The position numbers and the translations under genes were made by a program. The notes below the pieces were generated by a model. That model searched no databases and was not told where the DNA came from. It saw nothing but the letters and a program-made list of their open reading frames with translations. DNA of 12,175 nt from JAHEDH01 sp965364515 (GTDB lineage: Bacteria; Actinomycetota; Acidimicrobiia; Spongiisociales; ZC4RG35). The number at the start of each line of letters is the position of its first letter. Positions within the stretch are counted from its first letter, which is position 1. The stretch lies in assembly GCA_965364515.1 (NCBI GenBank), contig CBDTXZ010000088.1:1-12175 (forward strand), written 5' to 3'. Shown here piece by piece: positions 6,004 through 12,175 of the stretch.

Positions 6004-7827
6004 ATGTCTGGCTCCCCTTTCCGCAACATCGCGTTGATCGCGCACGTCGATCACGGCAAGACCACCCTCGTGGATGGTCTACTCGGCGCAACCGGTGTGT
6101 TCGCCGCGCACGAGACACCGGTCGACCGCGTGATGGATTCGAGCGACCAGGAACGCGAGCGAGGAATCACGATCCTCGCAAAGGCGGCTTCCGTCACATG
6201 GAACGGAGTCACCATCAACCTGGTCGATACCCCCGGACACGCCGACTTCGCTGGTGAGGTCGAACGGGCATTGGCCATGGTCGACGGCGTGCTGCTCCTG
6301 GTGGACGCGGCGGAAGGGCCGATGCCACAGACCCGGTATGTGCTCTCGAAGGCGCTCGGCAGGAACCTGCCGGCCGTCGTCGTCATCAACAAGGTCGACC
6401 GGGCGGACGCCCGAACCGAGGCCGTGGTCGACGAGGTGTACGAGTTGTTCTTCGACCTCGAGGCACCCGATCACCACATCGAGTTCCCGATCGTCTCCGC
6501 CATCGCCCGTGAGGGGCGATCGATGCGGGGAGTCGGCGTTCCCGAAGAGGACTCCGACCTGGGACCTCTGCTCGACACCATCCTCGAGACCATTCCAGGC
6601 CCGGCGGGCGACCCCGCCGCTCCGGTCCAGGCGCTCGTCACCAATCTCGATGCCTCCGACTATCTCGGGAGGCTGGCCGTCGGTCGGGTGATGAACGGGA
6701 CGCTGGAGTCCGGGAAGATGATCGGCCTCGCCCAGTCCGCCGACGGCACCCCGGTGAAACGGAAGCTGACCACGCTGATGGGCTTCGACGGTCTCGGCAG
6801 ATCCGAGCGTGAGCGGGTCCAGGCGGGCGACCTGTTCCTCGTCGCCGGATTCCCCGAGGTTCAGATCGGCGACACCTTCGTCGATCTGGAGAACCCGATG
6901 CCACTCGAGAGACTCACCGTCGATGAGCCGGTGCTTCGCATGACGTTCGGGGTCAACACCTCACCATTGGCGGGTAAGGAGGGGTCCCTCCTGACGTCCC
7001 GCCAGATCCGCGAGCGCCTGGAACGCGAGACCCTCGGCAACGTGTCGATCAAGATCGGGCCGACGTCGTCACCGGAGGTGATCGAGGTGGCGGGACGCGG
7101 CGAGCTACAGCTCGCCGTCCTCATCGAATCGATGCGCCGCGAGGGATTCGAGCTCCAGGTGAGCCGGCCAGAGGTGATCGTCCGCACCATCGACGGTGTC
7201 AAACACGAGCCCTACGAGCGGGCCATCGTGGACGTACCCGACGAATACGTCGGCACCGTCACGCAGGCGGCCGCACCCCGTCGTGGCACCGTCGAGGACA
7301 TGCGACCCGGCGACCGCGGCCGCACGATCATCACGCTGACTGCGCCCAGCCGGGGACTCATCGGATTCCGTTCACTGCTGCTGACCGCCACCCGCGGCAC
7401 CGCACTGATCCATCAGCGCCACGAGGGCTGGATGCCGTGGGCCGGCGAACTCCCACACCGTCACGGCGGCCCCGTTCTCTCCGATCGACCTGGCGTGACG
7501 ACGTCGTTTGCGCTGGACAACCTTCAGAAGCGGTCCGAACTCTTCGTGGGCCCGGGCGAGGACGTCTACGAGGGCATGATCATCGGCGAGAATGCCCGCG
7601 CCGAGGACCTGCCGGCCAATCCGACGAAAGCGAAGCAGCTCACCAACATTCGGGCGGCTGCATCGGACGACGCCATCAAGCTGACGCCGCCACGCCGCCT
7701 CACGCTCGAGACCGCCATCGAGTGGATTGCGGCCGACGAGCTCGTCGAGGTGACACCCTCGTCGATTCGCGTCAGGAAGCGCTATCTCACCGAGAGCGAA
7801 CGGAAGCTGGCTGCAAAGCGAGCTTGA
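6004..7827 (+). CDS. typA: Ribosome-associated translational GTPase TypA/BipA
   Basis: TypA (BipA) is an EF-G-like GTPase that acts on the ribosome in stress adaptation and large-subunit assembly. The 607 residues match the family length. GTPase motifs: G1 AHVDHGKTT (13-21), the switch I RGITI (53-57), G3 DTPGH (75-79), G4 NKVD (129-132) and a G5-like SAIA (165-168). Domains II, III and V follow, and the C-terminal domain contains SRGLIGFRS and a GWMPW segment typical of TypA rather than EF-G or LepA. ATG 6004 is chosen because it gives the family N-terminus (MSGSPFRNIALIAHVDHGK); the open frame extends far upstream without support, and an in-frame GTG at 5977 would place the -10 box inside the gene. 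It stands alone on the plus strand. Confidence 0.96.
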   Translation: MSGSPFRNIALIAHVDHGKTTLVDGLLGATGVFAAHETPVDRVMDSSDQERERGITILAKAASVTWNGVTINLVDTPGHADFAGEVERALAMVDGVLLLVDAAEGPMPQTRYVLSKALGRNLPAVVVINKVDRADARTEAVVDEVYELFFDLEAPDHHIEFPIVSAIAREGRSMRGVGVPEEDSDLGPLLDTILETIPGPAGDPAAPVQALVTNLDASDYLGRLAVGRVMNGTLESGKMIGLAQSADGTPVKRKLTTLMGFDGLGRSERERVQAGDLFLVAGFPEVQIGDTFVDLENPMPLERLTVDEPVLRMTFGVNTSPLAGKEGSLLTSRQIRERLERETLGNVSIKIGPTSSPEVIEVAGRGELQLAVLIESMRREGFELQVSRPEVIVRTIDGVKHEPYERAIVDVPDEYVGTVTQAAAPRRGTVEDMRPGDRGRTIITLTAPSRGLIGFRSLLLTATRGTALIHQRHEGWMPWAGELPHRHGGPVLSDRPGVTTSFALDNLQKRSELFVGPGEDVYEGMIIGENARAEDLPANPTKAKQLTNIRAAASDDAIKLTPPRRLTLETAIEWIAADELVEVTPSSIRVRKRYLTESERKLAAKRA

Positions 7828-7841
7828 AGGGCTCGGGCCCT
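7828..7841 (+). terminator. Weak hairpin directly after typA stop
   Basis: AGGGC and GCCCT (7828-7832 and 7837-7841) can pair around a TCGG tetraloop immediately behind the typA TGA. There is no following T-run, and an alternative pairing GCCC/GGGC (7837-7840 with 7845-7848) competes. It may help end or stabilise the mRNA, but it is not a classical intrinsic terminator. Confidence 0.25.
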
Positions 7842-8019
7842 ACCGGGCATGCTTCGAACACTCTCCCCGGAAACGCGACCGAGAAGCAGGCTCCACCCAG
7901 TTCCTCGGAGTCGCGATACGACGCGGTTCCTCTGTGTGCCTTGGCGATCATCGTCACCCTACGTCTGCAGTTCGCGCCGTCGCATTCGACGACTCGCTTC
8001 GGAGCACCGCAAACGCACG

Positions 8020-8025
8020 TAGCCT
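8020..8025 (+). promoter_or_regulatory. Putative -10 box TAGCCT of hrpB
   Basis: TAGCCT is followed by 8 bases and the ATG at 8034, again without a Shine-Dalgarno sequence, consistent with a leaderless mRNA. No convincing -35 is seen. The rest of the 206-base gap behind typA holds no gene that I can support. Confidence 0.45.
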
Positions 8026-8033
8026 CGAATCGA

Positions 8034-10472
8034 ATGAACACCGAACTGCCCATCGAAGAGGTCGTGAGCGACGTCCGCCGGGTCCTGTCGGACCGCGGAA
8101 TCGGGATCCTCACGGCGCCTCCGGGGTCGGGCAAGACGACGATCATCCCAATCCGGCTTCTCGACGAGCCCTGGAGAAGTGAGCGAAAGCTCGTCGTATT
8201 GGAGCCCAGACGGATCGCAACCAGAGCCGCAGCTCGCCGAATCGCCGACCTGCTCGGCGAGGAGGTCGGCGGGACCGCCGGCTACGTCACCCGTGACGAC
8301 CGAGCGGTCAGCGGTCGGACCGCAATCGAGGTCGTGACCGAAGGTGTGCTCACCCGCCGGCTCCAGTCGAATCCGGAGCTGCCAGACACGGCAGCGGTGC
8401 TCTTCGACGAGGTCCATGAGCGGAATCTCCAAACGGATCTCGGGCTGGCACTGACACTCGATGTGAGGGCGTCGCTCCGACCGGACCTTCGTGTGCTGCT
8501 CATGTCCGCGACGATCGACGCCGAACGGATCTCGAAACGAATCGCAGACCCACCTGCACCGGTCGTGGCCGGTGATGCGAGAACGTTCCCGATCGACCTG
8601 CGGTGGGTTCCACAGCCCCGACGATCCGGCGTGGAAGCGGGCGTGTCCGCGTCGGTTCGCCAGGCCCTGAACACCGTCGAGGGCGACGTGCTTGTGTTCC
8701 TCCCTGGAATGGGTGAGATCGTCCGCTCGAAGCGGCGCCTGGAGGACGACGGCGTGTACGCAGACATCAGGATCCTCCACGGTTCGCTGCCGGCATCCGA
8801 GCAGGACCTCGCACTGAGGCCCAGTGGGAGCGGTCGACCCAAGGTCGTGCTGTCGACGGACATCGCCGAGACCAGCCTTACGGTCGAGGGCGTGCGCACC
8901 GTCGTCGACTCGGGACTGGCGAGGGCTCCACGATTCGACGCCCGCACCGGGATGACGCGGTTGATCACCGTCCCGGTCTCGAAGGCGTCGGCGGACCAGC
9001 GGGCCGGACGGGCAGGGAGGACGGCACCCGGTGTCGCCTACCGGTTGTGGTCGAAACTCGAGCATGCCGCCCGGCCGGGCGACATCGAGCCGGAGATCTC
9101 CAAAGTGGATCTGGCAGGTTTCATGCTGGAACTGGCCGCATGGGGAACGATCGATCCGGATCCACTCACGTTCATCGATCCGCCCCCCGCTCGGACCGTC
9201 GAGGAGGCGCTCGATCTCTTGCGAGACCTCGGAGCGATCGACGGCGGCCGGATCACCGAGACCGGCCGCATCATGTCGCGCCTCCCCCTCCATCCCCGCC
9301 TGGCTCGGATGGTCGTCGACAGCGGCATCGATCAGCCGCTCGCCTGTGTCTTGGCCGCACTGGTCGATGATCGGGATCTGTTCTCGGGCAGGCCCGACGA
9401 CGTTCCCACCGATCTGGTCGAGCGCGTCCGGATCGTCGACGGCCAGACCCAGGACCGACGAGTGTCACGACGGCGGCTCGAACGGGTTCGGCGCACGGCG
9501 AACGACCTGATGCGACGTGCCGACGTCCCGCCGCTCCCGGTGGATCCAGACCGGGCAGGCCCTGTGCTGTCGCTCGCCTACCCCGATCGCCTCTCCATCC
9601 GCCGGGGGAGCAGGGGCCGCTTCCAGATGCGCACAGGAACGACGGCGTGGATGCAGGCCGACGACTCACTCGCCGGGGAACGCTTCCTGATCGCGGTGGA
9701 TCTGGACGGGAAACGCAAGAACGCTCGCATCCGACTGGCGGCGCCTCTGGATGCCGAGGACGTCGCCTCGATGTTCGCTGACGAGGTCGCCATGGAGACC
9801 GACCTCGTCTGGGAGGGTGACCGCCTCACCAGACGGACCCGGAGACGTCTCGGCGGTCTCTCCCTCGACGAGACGGAACAACGCCCCGAGCCCGGCCCGG
9901 ACGTCACCACCGCGCTCGTCGACCGGGTCGTGAAGGACGAACTGCGGCCTCTGCATTGGACGAAGAAGGCTCGAGCTCTCACCGAGCGAGTGGCGTTCCT
10001 GCATCGGGCGATCGGGGAGCCGTGGCCTGACTGGTCGCATCGGGGTCTCATCGAGACGGTCGACTCCTGGCTGGCGCCGAGCCTGTTCGACGCCACCGGA
10101 CTGGATGACGTGGGTCGGGTGGACCTGCTCTCGCTCTTTCGAGCGCTTCTCCCCCACCAGCTGCACACAGAGCTCGACCGTCTCGCGCCCGAATCGTTCC
10201 GACTTCCGAGCGGCAGGACCGTGCCCCTCGACTATTCGAGCGGGGAGGCTCCGACCCTGTCGGTACGGGCGCAAGAGGTCTTCGATCTGAAGGCGCACCC
10301 GAGCGCCGGAGGATTGCCACTCGTCGTCGAGCTCCTGTCTCCGGCGAACCGCCCCATCCAGATCACGAGCGATCTCCCTGGTTTCTGGGCCGGAAGCTGG
10401 CAGGAGGTACGCAAGGACATGGCCGGCCGCTACCCCAAGCACGACTGGCCCGAGGATCCGGGCTCGGGCTGA
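8034..10472 (+). CDS. hrpB: ATP-dependent RNA helicase HrpB (DExH-box)
   Basis: HrpB is a bacterial DEAH/RHA-type helicase; its cellular role is poorly defined. The 812 residues agree with the family length (about 800-850). Helicase motifs: I APPGSGKTT (28-36), Ia LEPRR (56-60), a VTEGVLTRRLQ segment (101-111), II DEVH (125-128) followed by ERNLQTDLGLAL, III SAT (158-160), a STDIAETSLT segment (274-283), and VI QRAGRAGR (322-329). The C-terminal HrpB domain is present and ends with the hallmark DLPGFWAGSW and RYPKHDWPEDP. The ATG at 8034 begins just before the first helicase helix and has a TAGCCT box 8 bases upstream. The frame is open much further upstream through typA, which is a shadow. 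No neighbour explains its function. Confidence 0.95.
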   Translation: MNTELPIEEVVSDVRRVLSDRGIGILTAPPGSGKTTIIPIRLLDEPWRSERKLVVLEPRRIATRAAARRIADLLGEEVGGTAGYVTRDDRAVSGRTAIEVVTEGVLTRRLQSNPELPDTAAVLFDEVHERNLQTDLGLALTLDVRASLRPDLRVLLMSATIDAERISKRIADPPAPVVAGDARTFPIDLRWVPQPRRSGVEAGVSASVRQALNTVEGDVLVFLPGMGEIVRSKRRLEDDGVYADIRILHGSLPASEQDLALRPSGSGRPKVVLSTDIAETSLTVEGVRTVVDSGLARAPRFDARTGMTRLITVPVSKASADQRAGRAGRTAPGVAYRLWSKLEHAARPGDIEPEISKVDLAGFMLELAAWGTIDPDPLTFIDPPPARTVEEALDLLRDLGAIDGGRITETGRIMSRLPLHPRLARMVVDSGIDQPLACVLAALVDDRDLFSGRPDDVPTDLVERVRIVDGQTQDRRVSRRRLERVRRTANDLMRRADVPPLPVDPDRAGPVLSLAYPDRLSIRRGSRGRFQMRTGTTAWMQADDSLAGERFLIAVDLDGKRKNARIRLAAPLDAEDVASMFADEVAMETDLVWEGDRLTRRTRRRLGGLSLDETEQRPEPGPDVTTALVDRVVKDELRPLHWTKKARALTERVAFLHRAIGEPWPDWSHRGLIETVDSWLAPSLFDATGLDDVGRVDLLSLFRALLPHQLHTELDRLAPESFRLPSGRTVPLDYSSGEAPTLSVRAQEVFDLKAHPSAGGLPLVVELLSPANRPIQITSDLPGFWAGSWQEVRKDMAGRYPKHDWPEDPGSG

Positions 10473-10478
10473 GGAACC

Positions 10479-10764
10479 CGCTGCGATCGGCTCGCTCGAA
10501 TCGTCGCGGGGCTCCTGGTGGGGATGTTGCGCGAGTTTGCGAAACACGACGGGCTCTTCGGAGGCGCCCGCACGTTCTCGCTCATCGCGGTGTCCGGAAC
10601 AGCCTCTGCGATCCTCTCGGAGCGACCGGCGAACCGCGCATACTGGTGGCGACGGCGCTGGGTATCGCGCCGTTTCTCGCGGTGGGCTACGCCTCAGAAG
10701 TGGGGAGGGGTGAGATCGGGCTCACGTCGCCTCGGTGGCGCTGGCATTCCTGCTCTGAGCAGTG
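10479..10764 (+). pseudogene. Decayed fragment of an MgtC/DUF4010-type membrane protein gene
   Basis: Directly behind hrpB the three plus-strand frames together spell an MgtC/SapB/DUF4010-like membrane domain. Frame A (10479 to about 10618) gives IVAGLLVGMLREFA and GGARTFSLIAVSG, close to the family pattern LLxGLxRE...GLRTFxLIAL. After a frameshift near 10617-10625, frame B gives ILVATALGIAPFLAVGYASE and then GRGEIGLTS. After a second frameshift near 10725, frame C gives VASVALAFLL, then TGA (10756-10758) where the family has the Gly of LLGA. The reading stops 10 bases before the 3' end of the convergent nucleotidase gene. There is no credible start and the rest of the protein is missing. It is best seen as a degraded remnant; sequencing error alone is unlikely to explain two shifts, a stop and truncation together. 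Confidence 0.65.
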
Positions 10765-10774
10765 GACGACCGGA

Positions 10775-12175
10775 TCAGAACGAGTCGTGCGGAAGCGGGC
10801 TTCGAAACGCTCGCAGGAATGCGTACGGCGTTGCTGCCCGCAGGTTCGATACCCGAGAGGTGTAGATGTCGGCATAGCGTTCGACCTGGCGGGCGTACAG
10901 GCTCTTGTCGACACCGGATCTCATCAGGAGCCCCCACTCGGCGTTGCTGAGGGCGCCGGCCGCGATGGCGAGTGGCGCGATCCGGTCGTCCAGCCGGGCG
11001 ATCCCCGTGCGCACTCGATCCAGTTCCCGTTTGATCTCGGCCGACTCTTTCGTCCCCGACGTCTCTTGGCGACGGAGCCGCAGATGGGCGAGACGTTCTT
11101 CGAGCTTCGCCTTCTCCCCCATGAGATCCACCAACTTCGATTCCTGTTCGGCAAACGCCTGCAACGCCGAGATCTCCGACTCCAGCTCGCGTATCACGAG
11201 TGCGGTCCTCCATCTGAAGAGCGACTTCGACACGTGCACATCCCCGAACAGATGGTCGCCGACGTAGAGGATCTCGTCACCGGAGACGCCGAGACTCTGC
11301 TCCACCCGCCTGGCGGATCCGCCGTAGTACACCCCGCCGGGCTCGATGGGCCCGTACTCGGGCCGGAGGAGGCCCTGCTCCTCGTCGACGATGCGATAGA
11401 GCTCGTGATCGCCTTCGAAGAACCCCGGCTTGCCCGCTGAGACGATGACCGTGTCGAACAGACTGCGCCAGGTCTCGCCGACGCCGAGCTGAGGATCGAA
11501 CACATGGGTGAGGATCCGATTCGCATACTTCCAGTCGGAGTTGGTGATGAGCATCAGGTGTTTTCCGGCCTGGCGTTGATCGAGAAGCGTTGCGACCACC
11601 TCGGGGTCCGGCTCGATGAACCGGTCGGGCTCTGCGACGATCTCGCCCTTCAGCTTGCCCTCCACGTGCGCTGCGTCGAGCGCTTCGCGGACGGTGGCGT
11701 AGAGGTCGTCGTAGCCCATGACCCCGGGGATGTTTCCCCGGTCGGCGAGATCGACGAGCTGGGCGAACAGCGTGGCTTCCGACAGCGAGAACAGCGTGTT
11801 CACGAATCGCCAACGCGGTTCGGCGAGATCGACGACCGTCTCTGCGTACGTCCGGCGCAGCTCGTCGAACTCGAGGAGCCGGGTCCCGTGGACGGCTCGT
11901 ATCACGTAGCCGAACCTCGTCACCTTCAGCAGGTTGCCCAGCTCGAGATCGAGCGTCAGCCCCTGGATCACACGATCGGGATCGAAGCTCAGTTCGTCGA
12001 CCGGCCATCCCCGCTCAGCCAATCGGAGCCGGGTGTAGTGATACGCCCGGTGCTCCCACTCCAGCGTGTTGTAGTGCACCAACGTGTAGTCGAGGTCGTA
12101 GCCGATCACCCCGATCGACCGGAGGTTCATCGTTCGGTTGCAGTAGATCGAGCGTTCGGCGGGCAGATCGGTCAC
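10775..12175 (-). CDS. HAD-superfamily 5'-nucleotidase (HAD-IG, cytosolic purine 5'-nucleotidase type)
   Basis: Members of this family hydrolyse IMP/GMP-type nucleotides; the best known is the eukaryotic cytosolic enzyme NT5C2, but bacterial members exist. The visible 466 residues contain HAD motif I GYDLDYTL (25-32) with nucleophile D27 and acid/base D29, motif II ITNSDWKY (210-217), the motif III lysine probably at K249 (AGKPGFF), and motif IV YVGDHLFGD (304-312) with D307 and D312. The family N-terminus RTMNLRSIGVIGYDLDYT is present. Residues about 331-400 form a long charged coiled-coil segment (LVDLMGEKAKLEERLAHL). A GTG sits exactly at 12175, but the true start may lie outside the window, and an ATG at 12130 is also possible. 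It converges on hrpB with the pseudogene between. Exact substrate is not provable. Confidence 0.88.
   Translation of the reverse strand: MTDLPAERSIYCNRTMNLRSIGVIGYDLDYTLVHYNTLEWEHRAYHYTRLRLAERGWPVDELSFDPDRVIQGLTLDLELGNLLKVTRFGYVIRAVHGTRLLEFDELRRTYAETVVDLAEPRWRFVNTLFSLSEATLFAQLVDLADRGNIPGVMGYDDLYATVREALDAAHVEGKLKGEIVAEPDRFIEPDPEVVATLLDQRQAGKHLMLITNSDWKYANRILTHVFDPQLGVGETWRSLFDTVIVSAGKPGFFEGDHELYRIVDEEQGLLRPEYGPIEPGGVYYGGSARRVEQSLGVSGDEILYVGDHLFGDVHVSKSLFRWRTALVIRELESEISALQAFAEQESKLVDLMGEKAKLEERLAHLRLRRQETSGTKESAEIKRELDRVRTGIARLDDRIAPLAIAAGALSNAEWGLLMRSGVDKSLYARQVERYADIYTSRVSNLRAATPYAFLRAFRSPLPHDSF

Noticed and set aside
7787..8146. A minus-strand frame beginning MIVVLPDPGGAV with a CVCG motif in the typA-hrpB gap
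   Set aside because: The opening is the well-known artefact of reading the antisense of a Walker A loop, and most of the frame overlaps hrpB and typA ends. No start signal was seen.
7959..9293. A 444-codon minus-strand frame opposite hrpB
   Set aside because: hrpB motifs are unambiguous; the antisense product has typical shadow composition.
10518..10865. A 115-codon plus-strand frame after hrpB as an intact gene
   Set aside because: Only its first 45 or so codons resemble a family (MgtC/DUF4010); afterwards the match moves to other frames and this frame runs antisense into the nucleotidase gene. It is treated as part of a pseudogene.
1..12175. Mobile elements, CRISPR arrays, tRNA/rRNA genes, HAIR operator sites
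   Set aside because: I looked for transposase motifs, regularly spaced repeats, tRNA-like arms and the CTTGAGT/ACTCAAG inverted repeat on both strands and noticed none. A systematic search (tRNAscan-SE, CRISPR finder, ISfinder, pattern scan) would be decisive.

Overview
The window is a GC-rich bacterial chromosome segment that looks like an actinomycete (Actinomycetota). The strongest taxonomic clue is the order grpE-dnaJ-hspR, with a MerR-type HspR repressor directly behind dnaJ, which is the classic actinobacterial dnaK operon. A second clue is that many genes lack a Shine-Dalgarno sequence and instead carry a TANNNT hexamer about 7 bases before the start codon, the signature of leaderless transcripts. 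An assignment to class Acidimicrobiia is only a guess.

Layout. Bases 2-1981 (+) hold the end of the chaperone operon: 3' part of grpE, complete dnaJ, complete hspR. A 96-residue protein of unknown function follows (2065-2355, +). Converging on it with only 3 bases between stop codons is a minus-strand pair: a 195-residue protein with three cysteines and a possible TerB-like C-terminal half (2611-3198), and a 56-residue unknown protein (2359-2529). Bases 3299-5925 (-) carry a compact operon: gamma-glutamylcyclotransferase-like protein, zinc alcohol dehydrogenase, kynureninase, with gaps of exactly 10 bases. Divergent from it are typA/bipA (6004-7827, +) and, after a 206-base gap, the ATP-dependent helicase hrpB (8034-10472, +). 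Between hrpB and the last gene lies a decayed fragment of an MgtC/DUF4010-type membrane protein gene. The window ends in a minus-strand HAD-family IMP/GMP-type 5'-nucleotidase (10775-12175), whose start lies at or beyond the edge.

How the genes work together. GrpE and DnaJ are co-chaperones of DnaK, and HspR represses the operon. TypA (ribosome-associated GTPase) and HrpB (DExH helicase) are core-type genes that appear to be transcribed separately. The minus-strand operon joins tryptophan/kynurenine catabolism, an unassigned zinc dehydrogenase and a gamma-glutamyl-type cyclotransferase; no common pathway can be shown from the sequence.

No CRISPR array, insertion sequence, tRNA, rRNA or defence system was seen. 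The content is mostly housekeeping. The points most worth following are the recurring leaderless promoter pattern, two of whose -10 boxes are built into TAG stop codons, the MgtC/DUF4010 pseudogene, and the small unknown proteins around 2065-3198.
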